From NCBI GenBank assembly GCA_030144725.1, contig JASKMD010000024.1:5663345-5727344 (forward strand): a stretch of DNA of 64,000 nucleotides, written 5' to 3'. This stretch comes from Haematococcus lacustris. Lineage: Eukaryota; Chlorophyta; Chlorophyceae; Chlamydomonadales; Haematococcaceae. Of the stretch, positions 1 to 11,200 are shown in pieces. The notes under the pieces were generated by a model. That model was not told the DNA's origin and made no database searches. It saw nothing but the letters and a program-made list of their open reading frames with translations. The first letter of the stretch is position 1; each line of letters begins with the position of its first letter. A program made the translations under genes and the position numbers.

Positions 1-1089
1 ATCGCCCTCACCTGCCCCGCCCTGCAGCAGGTGGTGAGTCCCAGCTGGTAGTGGCGCTGACCCTAGGAGGTTGTGACAGTTAGGAGCCCATGCGAGTGAC
101 ACACGGTTCACACCAGTGTGACGGTTGGCCCTAATGGGTTGAGAGCCGATGTCGCTTGTGCCCTGCTTGTCAGTTATCAATATGCAGCTAAGCAACTGCC
201 TTGGTGCTGGTGACACTAAAAATGTTGTTGGCGATGTTGGTCTAACCACGGCGCGCATACCAGGCATGGAGTGCATGATGCCTGCCATACAAACAGACTG
301 CGTGCCCAGCTCCAAGCAGTGGTCGCCCTGCTGCTGCCCTGCAGCATCTCACTCTGGCAACAGTGAGTGACCATGGAGTGCGGCAGCTGCTGAGCAGCTG
401 CCACAAGCTGCATGTACTGCACCTGCTGGAGTGTGTGGGGCCTTTCTCAGAGCAGATGCTGCCTCCAGCCCCGACAGCAGCCACCACCCAGGCTGCAAGC
501 AGTGCAAGAGAGAGGGCGGAGAAGCTTCAGCCGGGCACAGTGTTGACGCCGCAGCTACTGCAATCACCACAACCATTGGTACCTCTAGGAGCAGCTGATG
601 GCACAGGGCCTATGGCAACCACAGCAGCTGATGTACAGTGTTGTCCTGGTGCTAGACTGGCCAAACATGCCCTCCCTTGCCCTTCCCGCCCCTCCTCCAC
701 TTCCTCCTCCTCCATATCCTCCACTTTACCCTCAGCCCCTGTTCCTCAGCCCGTCAAAGGGTTTGGTGGCTCGAGGGTTCGAACCCACGACCCTCCTGAG
801 ATCAGGACCGGGGTTCAAATCCAGGTCCCCTCGCACCGCTGGACCCTGAGCAGCCTGCAGTTGTGCGGGGGCTTGCTGCCGCTCACTGACCGTGACCTGC
901 TGCGTCTCATAGGCAGCCGCCCCAACACCCTGCACACCCTGGCCCTCACACATTGCCCAAACATCACACCAGGGCTGTTGGGGCAGTTAGTTGCAGCTCA
1001 TGGGGGCTGCCTCAGGCATTTGCGGTTGGAGCAATGTGGAGGAGGGGGCAGGGGGCTGAGGCAAAGTCAGGTCAAGGGTGGACAAGTAG

Positions 1090-1120
<31 letters not shown>

Positions 1121-1933
1121 AGTGGTGAAGCAGAGGGGACATGGCTGTGGCCAGCAGCAAGAGCCACACCGGGGTTGTCAGGGGAGCCATACCCAACAGC
1201 AGGTGGAGGGCTTGGGGCAGGGGCAAGACCTGGGGCAAGGGCAGGGGCGAGAGCAGCAGGGGCGAGAGCAGCAGGGACAGGGACAGGGGCAGCGTGGTTT
1301 GTGGCCCTGGTGTGAGCGTGAGCTGCTGGCTGCCCTGGCTGCCTGCCCTGGCTTGCTATCCCTCCGGCTGCGGCATTGCTGCAAGGTGAAGAGAAGGGGG
1401 CGGCGTGCTGGCTGGGTCAAGGGGGTAGCGAGGTAGTGGGGTGTAAGCCGCCAAGGCCCCACCCTCCCACCCTCTTACCCTCTCACCCCCGCCCCCACCC
1501 CTCCTTCACCTACAGCTTTTCCCCTCCCCTCCTCTCTTACCCTTAGCAGGGGGGCTGGAAGCTGCTTTGTGGCTCGGTGACTGAGTAGTGTTTCTTTCAG
1601 GGTGTTCAGTCTGGGAAAGGTGGGACGTTCTAGTAAGGTCAGATAAGGACGGGTGAGGTCTCAAGCGTAGGCTGATTCAGCAAGGAGTGAGGCAGTGAAA
1701 GTGACCTTGCGGAGCGCAATAGATGAGTGAGGAGGCAGATGTGGTTGCAGGTCTGACTAGGATGAGGGGGCTCACCCGCTCACCTGGAGGCCCCTCACCT
1801 CCGTCCTCCCCCACACACAGTGGGTGCTGGTGCACCTTGGCAGCTGTCTGCAGGCTTTGTGGGAAAGCTGACAGCCAGCTGCCCCCTGCTGGAGAACCTG
1901 ATGCTGGATCAGTGTGACCTGGAGGAGAAGGGA
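1..1933 (+). CDS. Leucine-rich-repeat protein (AMN1/F-box LRR-like), partial
   Basis: Part of a gene that enters the window already open. Exon 1-33 ends at a GTGAGT donor. The next exon starts at 345 after CTGCAG, and the two join in phase 0 into LRR text (CPALQQV + HLTLATVSDHGVRQLLSSC). Further LRR units follow (LTDRDLLRLIG, LHTLALTHCPNITPGLLGQL, CLRHLRLEQC, ELLAALAACPGLLSLRLRHC) up to a donor at 1386. A later exon, about 1821-1933, reads LTASCPLLENLMLDQCDLEE and ends at GTGAGA. The spacing and x-C-x-x-L pattern match the cysteine-containing LRRs of F-box/AMN1 proteins; no F-box is visible here. Between LRR blocks lies Ser/Thr/Pro-rich sequence (about 440-840), a tRNA-like fold-back and a run of ten Gln codons, so part of that block may be an intron. 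The phase between 1385 and 1821 does not match, so an exon is probably missing. Substrate unknown. Confidence 0.68.
765..837 (+). repeat. tRNA-derived (SINE-like) fold-back with two B-box motifs
   Basis: Two matches to the Pol III B-box consensus GGTTCRANNCC are present: GGTTCGAACCC at 776-786 and GGTTCAAATCC at 812-822. The outer ends GGTG..CGAGG (765-776) pair with CCTCG..CACC (829-837), and GGACC (806-810) pairs with GGTCC (824-828). It reads through in frame inside the LRR open frame. It may be a decayed tRNA or SINE; no clear A box or complete cloverleaf can be built. Confidence 0.4.
1092..1120 (+). repeat. (CAG)n microsatellite, poly-Gln in the LRR gene
   Basis: About ten CAG codons in frame with the LRR reading frame, giving a short polyglutamine run. 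Confidence 0.85.
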
Positions 1934-3644
1934 GTGAGAACCGTGCATGACCCCTACTCCCCTCTACAACGCATCATGGTGGGTGCACCTGCTCATCCTT
2001 GGCACAGTGCCCCAGCTGTGTGACTAGCTAAAGCCGCACTGTCAAGAACTGGCTGGGTTGTGGCAGGTGGCACGTAGCTGCTGGCAGTGATCAGCTTGGA
2101 GCAGGTGTCAGCCTTGGCACAGAGGAAGAGACGAAGGCAGGCAGGGGCCAGGGGCAGGGCCAGGGCCAAAGCAGGGGGCAATGGCATGGGTCCCTTACAC
2201 AGCCTTAACGCCAGCATCCCAGCACCTCAGTATTATAGCCAGCCCTTTGCACCCTTTCACAATCGCCTCTGCTGCTGCTGATACCCGGCCGCCGACCGAC
2301 TGGAGAGGTGAAGAGCGGCATGATGACGTATGCTCGGTGCCAGCCTCGCATCCCGACCCTGCCGCCCTCTTGTTGCGCACGGCACAGGTCGCCCGGTGCC
2401 GGTACGTCGAAACAGCCCTGTGTCCTCAGTCGCTCGCGGCGATCGAGGAGCACGCGGGTGTTTGTCCGACGGGGGAAGAGGCACACAGCGCGGGGGATGT
2501 GGGCGACGCAGCTTCCCGGCTGCGTGCTGTCTTACGGCGCCGAATAGATGCTGACGTGATGGTGCACGATTTGCTCGCGAGTAGAACACATGTGTTGCCA
2601 CACGACACGACAGACATCAAACATGTAGCTCCTAGGTCTTGAGCGAGCTTGACTTCATCGTTTCACAATATGTCACCGCGCAGCAACGATCCTGGATGGG
2701 AGCAACCACTCGTGTTACACTGACGAGTACAACTATTCAACGTCTCAACCACTTGTTAGGCCGACAACTGATCATGCTCGATGAAACACGACAAAAGATA
2801 TCAATCCATTCCCAACCTCCATAAGCGGCAGTCCACGGACGCATGCATTCACAATGGTGAGTGGTAGTTATGACGATAGCATCACGCCTTGGACAGCATT
2901 GCAAAAGCAAGATCTGGATGTGGCACAAAACTCACATGGATGGAGAGGATCAACACAGCGCCAGTTCGCTAAGCACTTTCCTGTAGATGTGGTGGCATGA
3001 AGCTGAAGAAGGCTGATAGGGTGCAGAAGCAGCTGCAGCAAGGGAGAGACCCAAACCGGGGCATCAAGCGGTAGCAACGCAGCAACTCTGTGTCAGCATG
3101 AGCCGGAGTGCCAGCCACGCCCAAGACAGCTCCAGTCAGGCAACGGGCCAGAGCGTGACACCTTGCCTTTGTGTGCCTCTCCTGCTGCTACCCTTCCTGC
3201 TCCTCCTGCTGCTGCTGCTGCTGCCGCTGCTGCCGCTGCTGCTCATGATGGTAGTGACAACGATGAAAAGGTCTGATCCATGCAGCTGCCATGCAAGAGC
3301 AGGCATCTACTGGCAGCCGCATTTGATGTAGAGCCACACAGCTCCTCCGGCTCCTCCTCACGTCATGTTCAGCTGGGCACATCCATGCTGCCCACAATGT
3401 TCCCCGGCTTGCTGGCAACTGCATCTGCATAGTTCTTGCTAACCTGCATGGCAGATCACAGCTGAGCTTTCCAGACTGATCCAGGTGCAGTGCAGCAGCT
3501 GTCAACTGGCATGCCTGGCTGGGTGATGAGGCCATCATCTGGCCAGCCCAGCAAGCAAGTCTGGCCGGCACCTGTTCAGACGGTGAGTGTCACCACCAGC
3601 AGCTGCAGCAGGGTGTGAGAAGGAGCACCCGCAGCGACAGCAGC
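1934..3644. other. No recognisable gene
   Basis: The stretch may hold further 3' exons of the LRR gene. A 118-codon open frame at about 2288-2642 (+) has ordinary amino-acid composition but matches no family I recognise. A short CTG run (3181-3243) is present. Nothing else can be supported. Confidence 0.4.
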
Positions 3645-4437
3645 AGTCACGGGCAGGGGCAGCAAGGGTCACCAGTCATGGGCAGGGGCAGCAAGGGGCA
3701 TCAGTCATGGGCAGGGGCAGCAAGGGTCACCAGTCATGGGCAGGGGCAGCAAGGGTCACCAGTCATGGGCAGGGGCAGCAAGGGGCATCAGTCATGGGCA
3801 GGGGCAGCAAGGGTCACCAGTCATGGGCAGGGGCAGCAAGGGTCACCAGTCATGGGCAGGGGCAGCAAGGGGCATCAGTCATGGGCAGGGGCAGCAAGGG
3901 TCACCTGTCATGGGCAGGGGCAGCAAGGGGCATCAGTCATGGGCAGGGGCAGCAAGGGTCACCAGTCATGGGCAGGGGCAGCAAGGGTCACCAGTCATGG
4001 GCAGGGGCAGCAAGGGTCACCAGTCATGGGCAGGGGCAGCAAGGGTCACCTGTCATGGGCAGGGGCAGCAAGGGTCACCAGTCATGGGCAGGGGCAGCAA
4101 GGGTCACCAGTCATGGGCAGGGGCAGCAAGGGTCACCAGTCATGGGCAGGGGCAGCAAGGGTCACCAGTCATGGGCAGGGGCAGCAAGGGGCACCAGTCA
4201 TGGGCAGGGGCAGCAAGGGGCACCAGTCATGGGCAGGGGCAGCAAGGGTCACCAGTCATGGGCAGGGGCAGCAAGGGTCACCAGTCATGGGCAGGGGCAG
4301 CAAGGGGCACCAGTCATGGGCAGGGGCAGCAAGGGTCACCAGTCATGGGCAGGGGCAGCAAGGGTCACCAGTCATGGGCAGGGGCAGCAAGGGTCACCAG
4401 TCATGGGCAGGGGCAGCAAGGGTCACCTGAGGCCAGT
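3645..4437 (+). repeat. 29-bp minisatellite, about 27 copies
   Basis: Tandem units of the type ATGGGCAGGGGCAGCAAGG + GTCACCAGTC, with point variants (GTCACC/GGCATC/GGCACC/CTGTC). Because 29 is not a multiple of 3, all three plus-strand frames stay open and cycle through the same 29-residue period, so the long open frames here are not evidence of protein. Its right edge supplies the 3' end of the superoxide dismutase gene. Confidence 0.97.
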
Positions 4438-7313
4438 TGATGACGCTAGGCAAGGCCTCCACAAACGCAGCCTTGCGGGGTCCATACCTACACAAGGTGG
4501 AGGGCCAGGCCACCCAATAGATCAGGTGCAGCTCACCCACATCTAACCACCCCAACCACCTCAACCACCTCAACCACCCCGCCGTTCCCTCCCCACCCCA
4601 AACTCCCCAGCCGACCGCTGTCCTCCCAACCTCCACCCTCATCACACCCTTCCTGCCCCTGTGGCACTGACTTGAGGTAGTAAGAGTGCTCCCACACATC
4701 AAAGCCCAGGATGGGGATGCCCCCCTGAGCGCTGGGCAGCTGCAAGCAGCAGGATACACAGGCAGGCAGTAGGGCAGGCAGGCAGTGGGGCAAGCGGGGG
4801 AGCAGGCAGGTGGGTGGGGCCAGACGTGGCTGGGCGTCAGCCACAGCACTAGCCACTGCAACGCTTTTTCATTCTGCATGACATGCCTCACCCTTCACAT
4901 ATATGTCACCTTACCCCTCCCTGCTACATACTCCCTGCTGCACACCCACCCACAGTCACTACCCCTTGCTGAGTCAGGGCACCCTGGCTGCTCCTGCCCT
5001 GCCCCTCACCTTCATCAGCGGGTTGTCCTGGTTGGGCAGGTCCACCACAAACAGGCCGCCATCAGGCTTGACCACAAGGAAGGACCAGCCGCTGCCAAAG
5101 CGGGCATTTGCCCTGTCGCCCATCTGCATGAGGCGAGGCAGCACAGGCGAGGCAGCACAGGCGGATGGGCACCACAGGAGGTGAGGCTAGGCAGCCTAGC
5201 AAGACAGTACGCCTGGCCTGAGGGGGTTGCCAGGTATGGCCACTGAGCCCGGCCAACACACTCAGTTCTCCACTGATCAGACGTCCTTCAGTTCTTCCCA
5301 TCACCTGCTGCGCCTCTTCAATGACCGCACAGCACCAAGTGAGGCTGACCAAGCAGCAAGGCCGTGCCACAACTCTTCGTTTTCATTGCCCAGGCAGAGG
5401 ATGAGCAAGGATGAGCAGAGGGTTAGCAAGGCGGGTAACAACATAAGTAGCTAGCCTTGTGCATGTGGGTTCGAACATCAGCTGGTGACCACATCAGCAG
5501 CAGCTTGTCCCCTCCAGCCCACCAGCTTCAGTCCAGCAGCGACGGACCCAAAGCTGGACACCATAGCCGCCTGCAGGGGGGCGGAAATCTGCAGGCACCA
5601 GGAGCAGCAAGGGGCAGCAATGCCCGCCAGGTAATCCCAGGGGCAGCAGATGAAGCAAGGTACAGCACAAGTCCTCACAAAATGCGAGGAGCACGAAAAA
5701 CTTGCCACGAGGCGATGTCCATGGATAGCAGCAAGCAGGGACAGCAGGGGCATGAGTGGATGTCAAAGCTTGACTCCAGCTTTGCACCACACACCCTTGC
5801 CCGGCTCGCCCCACCCCACCACCTAGCCCCCCCACATTCTCCCTCACACACACCTGAGTGGTGCTGGTGTTGGTGCTGTTGGGAGGCGCCAGAGTACTGA
5901 ACCACATGGCATGGTTCCATGCGCCTCCACCACTGTTGCGCACCTGGGGCCATGGGATCAGGAGGATCAGCAGGATCAGCAGGACCAGCTGAAGATCAGT
6001 AGCCACAAGCAGCAGGAGCGGGGAGGCAGGCGTTCATGTTGCACTGAGGAGGGGAGGTGTCTGCTGAATGACGGGCTTGCAAGCACGCGTAGTAGGGCAA
6101 GTAGTCGAGCTGGCCTCTTTTGAGATTACTCATGGCCCCTTATGAGGTAATGACAGCATCAGCCTTGACCTGTGCAGCCCAGGTCAGCTCATTCTGAATT
6201 ACTAACCTGACCTGGCAAGAGCTACACTGTTGGGAAAGTGCCATCGACGTGGGGGCTGCAGTCATCAAGGGTGCGACCGAGGATGCTTCCACTTGATTGG
6301 AGTAGCTGAGTGAGATTACCCACAGCCCAACATGTTGTTCCTTGTTGAATAAGTTTTGTTGGCCTGGCAAGAGCTACACATGACAGGGTTGTTACCTACA
6401 CACAGTTGACCTTCACATGGCAGTGCCTGATCAAGCCTGAGCAGATGGTGAAGGCGCATGGCCAGGGCGGGCTGTCAATGCAGCCTGGCGCGCACCGTGG
6501 TCTCAATGGCAGGGGGCAGGGAGCCGGAGCCGACCTGGGACACCAGGTTGGTCAGGCTCAGCTGAGCCAGACTGGAGTCTGCGGCAACACCAGCCCAACA
6601 GGACAGGGCAGCAGTGGGGTGGTGGTGCAAGCTAGGCGAGTCTGCAGGGGGCTACAGCAAACGGCTTGGCATGGGCAGGGGCCTGCTACAGCTGATGAGC
6701 AAGCACAGAGCACAGTCCACCCCCTGCAGTAACTGCCCAACCGCCATGGCCTGAGCACAGCACCCAGAGTGCAGATGTGCAGCCAACAGTCTCGATTGTG
6801 CACCGTGCAGCCTGTGCTTTTGCTCTGCCTACTTGGATTCCAGGTAATCGTTCCACATCGCATGCACCTGCTTCGACTTCTATTGCTGGGTCCCTCTTCT
6901 ACCCTACCTGCCTGTCAACCTGCACTTAGCCAGGCAGCGTACTCACAGTTCGTCAATGCCGTATTCAGGTTCCTGACGTAGGTTGCGAAGTGCACCTGTA
7001 CGACAGGAGCGAGAATATAGGTTAGCGAGGTGCTGTAATGGGTTTGCGGGCTGGAGGCCGGGGGAAACACTACACGCAGGTTCTGACCAGCGACGCACAC
7101 TGTGATGAAACGTCTGGGTCTGCGCATCAATCACGGGCTCAATGCTGGTATTGGCGTAGGGGAGCGGAGGCAGGTTAAAGGCGGCCTGTGAGGGGCAAGT
7201 GCGGGCGTGTTGGGGCCCGGGAAATACGGCATCGCCACTGCCGAGGTGGACGGGCTCACTTGCACATTCACGATGCTGAGTAACAGCGCGACAGCAGAGA
7301 TTAGCACGGACAT
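4394..7313 (-). CDS. Secreted manganese superoxide dismutase
   Basis: Converts superoxide to O2 and H2O2. Nine exons with GT-AG borders and consistent phase: 7313-7260, 7185-7099, 6995-6947, 6578-6496, 5943-5854, 5588-5523, 5123-5010, 4739-4672, 4487-4394. Exon 1 is a short hydrophobic signal peptide ([16 protein letters not shown]), implying secretion. The mature protein starts [20 protein letters not shown]. Metal ligands are all present: first His of FHHS, His of WNHAMWF, and Asp and His of DVWEH. The gateway Tyr is in ATYV. The GG before the second His motif and the Gln of NQDNPLM are the Mn-type rather than Fe-type signature. About 234 codons in total, normal for the family plus a signal. 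Oddities: the usual second His of the KHH motif is Phe, the FGS-GSGW segment is two residues short, and the last residues and stop come from the adjacent minisatellite unless the CAG|GTGACC at 4427 is used as a donor. Confidence 0.94.
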
Positions 7314-8204
7314 CTCTGGGGTATCCGCGTCACGTCCGCGTAGTGTCAGATGTCTGCCCCAGGCTTCAGAGCAGGCGTGTGGAAGTACACGCGTACCACA
7401 CGAGTGTCCTCGCAGCTGCCGAGGAAGTTCCGGCGCCATGTCATCCAATGTCACAGGAAAGGAAATGGTGCCTGTCTACAGTGCCACAGTGCCCTTCTTG
7501 ACATTTAGCCTAGATGGCTGAGCCTTGATGCGAAGCACTAAGCTCCGATGCTTCACTAATTAAGCAATCCTGACAAAATAAAGGCAACCTTGAACTCTTG
7601 CGATAGGCAAAGTAAATGCCAAACCCTGCATTCCTGACATCATGAAGGCAGCCTTGCACTTATAACATGCAAAACAGTGGCATCCTCACTCACTCCCACC
7701 GTCGGTGTTTCGCAGTCGTCGTCATGTAGGGTTTGTCAGTTGTCGTCGGTATGCCGTCGGCTGGAGATGGTATGTCGACGGCTTGGACAACAGTGACTTA
7801 GTGAACCACAGCTTCGCAACGGCAATACACTCTTGCCCGTGGGCCTTGAGCCGGCCTCTGTTCCTCGCATGTCCCTTATTCTCTCTGCTTCTGCGCATTA
7901 CGATGTGTCTTTAAAAGGCAGGGTTTTGCAAGTCGTGCAGCACATTACTAGGAACTCCAAGAAAAATGCACGCAGCCTGCAGTGCGGTATCAAAATCCTC
8001 AGTATGCAACAGGCACAACACTTGCCAAAATCTGCCCGAACAAAGTCTACATGTGCAAAACCGTCAATGTCACGCATGATAGGATCGCCTCAAATCATGC
8101 TTACAATCCATACGCGCCATACCTGCCAGTTCTTACCCATGTCGTGTGCCCCCGGCATGCATGTAACATTTCATCGTATGTGATGTTCCCATGCCACATG
8201 CCAA
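7314..8204. other. Intergenic spacer between two minus-strand genes
   Basis: Holds the 5' flank of the superoxide dismutase gene and the 3' flank of the aspartyl protease gene. The dismutase frame stays open upstream of the chosen ATG (to about 7454), so a longer N-terminus cannot be excluded; I chose 7313 because the following residues form a signal peptide. No other element seen. Confidence 0.5.
8101..8105 (-). terminator. Candidate UGUAA poly(A) signal of the aspartyl protease gene
   Basis: TGTAA on the minus strand, about 100 nt past the stop codon at 8205-8207. UGUAA is the usual green-algal polyadenylation signal (established knowledge). A five-base motif also occurs by chance. Confidence 0.45.
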
Positions 8205-11200
8205 TCAAAACCCTGCTGGGGGTAGCCTCAGCCCAATGCGCCTGCGTGGATAATCTATGACGATGGCCAGCCGGGCGATGAGGTCCTGGCAGATGATTCC
8301 TGCATGAGGTGGCAGCAAACAAATATGATCGAAGCAAGTGCATCAAGTGGCAATGTTTGCACCACGTCTCCAGCCCATGTCATGCAAGCAAACAAAAACA
8401 CATGCAATGTGATGTGAACAGCTCCTAGTCAACATGAGGATCAGCTTTGTGTATCTGGTCATGTGGGAAGTAGGCGCGGGGGGTGGAGGAGAGAGAGGAA
8501 GAGGAGTCTTGGAAAGGAGAGGTGGGAGGGAGGACTACAGCATTTTGGTGCAATTCCCTAAGCTAGCCTCTGCCTCTTCACCTCAGCATAGTACCATCAC
8601 AAGCCCAGGCCAGCTGGCAGCAGCAGCAGCAGCAGCACCACCACCACCACATATGTATTGCTCATGTTCAATAGTGTGTCGCTACCCAAGGTGTGTCATC
8701 AGACATTTAAGCAAGGCGCACTCACCAGAGGAGTACAGGGAGATGTCAAGTCCACCCACACCCGCATGCATGCACTTGACCTGCAAGTGCAGGCAACCCA
8801 CATGCAGCTAGGTTGCACGCCCACCTTTTGCCTTCAGACTCATGGGGCAAGGCAATAGTGCTTCACCGCCTGCTACTGGCAATGTAAACTGCACCAGTAG
8901 GGACAGGATTGAAGAGGGTAGGAGCAGCAAGCTGAGACTGTTCAGCAGATTCTCTGAGGAGTGTGAGGCTCACTTCCAACTGTGTGAATTGAGGCAGAAG
9001 GGAGGTGAGGAGAACATCATCAGGAGGCTATTGTGGTCTGCACTGAAAAGCATCGCATCGCTGACCCTGCCATGGTATCAAGACTGACAGACATACACCC
9101 AGCTGTTGCAATCATTTGCTTTGTCTAAGCCAAAGCCAAGTAGCCAAGTCTTGGCCCACTCGTGGGAAGGAGTGTTGCCGACCTTTTTGGCCATTGAGTG
9201 GTGGCAGAAGCCGTTGCCCCAGGCCCAGCCCACCTGCTGAAAGCGCAGCCCCGCCATATCCAGCCAGGGCAGGTCAATGAGGTCTACTCGAACCTGGGCG
9301 CCTGCACTGGTACCTCCCACCCCCCGCACTGAGTGGGCGGAGGAGGGACGGCCCAGGGCTGCCAGGCCGAGCTCCTTCACTGCCCTTGCGTGCAGCATGA
9401 TGTCAGCCCCGCAGGCACCCGTGTCGAGCATGAGCAGCGCGCGCAAGGGCTGGCCGCTGGGACCAAGGAAGCCGACCTCTAGGTGGGGCAGGCTGGAGAT
9501 CTGATGGGCGGAGCAGGCAGTCAGGCAGGCACGCAGGCACGCAGGCAGGCAGGCAGCAGGCAGGCAGCAGGCAGGCAGGCAGGTGGGCGGGCGGGCTTTG
9601 AGGGCAGCATAGAGTTGCATGCCAGGCTGTGATCTCTTGGCCGCAGTTCACCTTTGCTTCCATGTGACACCCTTATGCTTCCATGTGACCACGTGCTGTG
9701 AATAGATGCTAGCATGCAGCATCTTTGCCAGATTCGAGCTGTTCCATGGGCTCCGGCCACAGGCCCACAGGTGCAATGCCCTTGACCCAACCCTGCAGCC
9801 CTGCATGTCATCCAGCCCTGCTGAATCTGCAAGTGCAGGTTCAGCCCTGCCTGGCCATGCTGGCTTTGCCTCACCATGCGCATCGGGTGCCACACCAGGG
9901 GCAGGTCAGCCTCTGCGCAGCGGCCATAGTGCTCAGGGTTGCGTAGCATCATGGTGAGCTGCCTGCACCCGGCTGTGCTGCTGTGCAAGGCTGACCCCAC
10001 AGGCTGCCCAGCAGGCCAGCTGTGGCTGCGCCCCTGTGACTGTTGCGGCTGCGTCTGCTGCGGCTCCAGGACCTCAGTGGGACTTGCAGAAGCAAGCGCT
10101 GGATAGGTGTCTTGTTCCCTCCTGTTGGGATGCTGCAGGGGGTCAGGCCCAGGCCTGAGCAAAGGGCCCAGCGGGTGCTGCACTGCCGGGCAAGCCACTG
10201 CGGCTGCGGCTGCTGTCATGGTCACTAGGCCTGATTGGGCGGCCATGTCTTGCTTGCTGCTGTCTCTGCTGGTGTCGAGGCTGCGGCTGCTGGGGCTGGG
10301 GTTGAGGCTTTGGGCAGCAGGGCTGGTGCCAGTCGTGGTTGGCCTTGCGTCCAAATATTGATCAGCGCTCCCAGGACGCAAGTGGTTGCCGAGCAGGCTC
10401 TGCAGTGCAGTGTTTCCCAGACTATCAGGATGTGAGTTTGTTGACTAACATGTTCACCCGGACGTGGCATGGTGGGCGGTAGGTGGGGTGTAGCCCGGGC
10501 AAGGCTGTCATGCTTTGCAGCAGCTCCTGGCTGCCTTACACAGCACAAGGCAGCATGAACAATGACATACTCCAATTCAATAAGAATGTGTGTGTGCAGT
10601 AATGCCCAGATGTGTCATGTCATGATAATGACGATGAGGAGGAGGAGGACGTTAACGATGATGATGAAGAGGCATGTGCCCTACAAGCTTGTGCCAGTCC
10701 CACCTGCCAGAAACCCATCTGCTCCACTGACCGCCCTGGCACCTGCCTGTTAGCTGCTGCCTGCCTTCCTGCCTGTTGTCCCGCTTGCCCTGCTGCTTGC
10801 GCCGGCAGCGACTGCGCCTGCGGCTGACCTGGCTGAGCCTGGAGCTGCTGCTCAGGTTGGTGCCGCAAGTGGCTTTGCTGGTGCAGCGGCGGGCTGCTAT
10901 CCTGTGCTGAGTCACGTCCCTGCCCTAGCCAGGCAGCTGACGGCTGTGGTGCAGAGGAAGTATACAAGGGACCTGGCGCAAGGGAGTGTGAGCCAGGAGG
11001 GAGGTCCAGCCCCTGAGGAGGTGGAGGTGCTGCCTGGGGTAGTTGCTGCTGGGCAAGGCTGGGGCTGGTGGCTGTGGCTGTGGTGTGTGCTGCCTGCTCT
11101 GTCTGCGAGTCTGGAGGGGAGGTCGCGGCTGGGATGACATGGCTGGGGAAGGTGAGCTGAGGCAGCTCCAGGACGGCTCGTCTGCAGGGCACAATATCCA

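Noticed and set aside
3645..4437. CRISPR-like array (29-bp repeats)
   Set aside because: Units are contiguous with no spacers, and the genome is eukaryotic.
3587..4546. Three overlapping 230-320 codon frames with repeats such as [11 protein letters not shown]
   Set aside because: Product of a 29-bp minisatellite whose period is not a multiple of three; every frame stays open.
5283..5345. Possible extra dismutase exon (AVIEEAQQ)
   Set aside because: Its donor is in phase, but no acceptor fits the phase of the preceding exon, and including it would lengthen the FGS-GSGW segment beyond the family norm.
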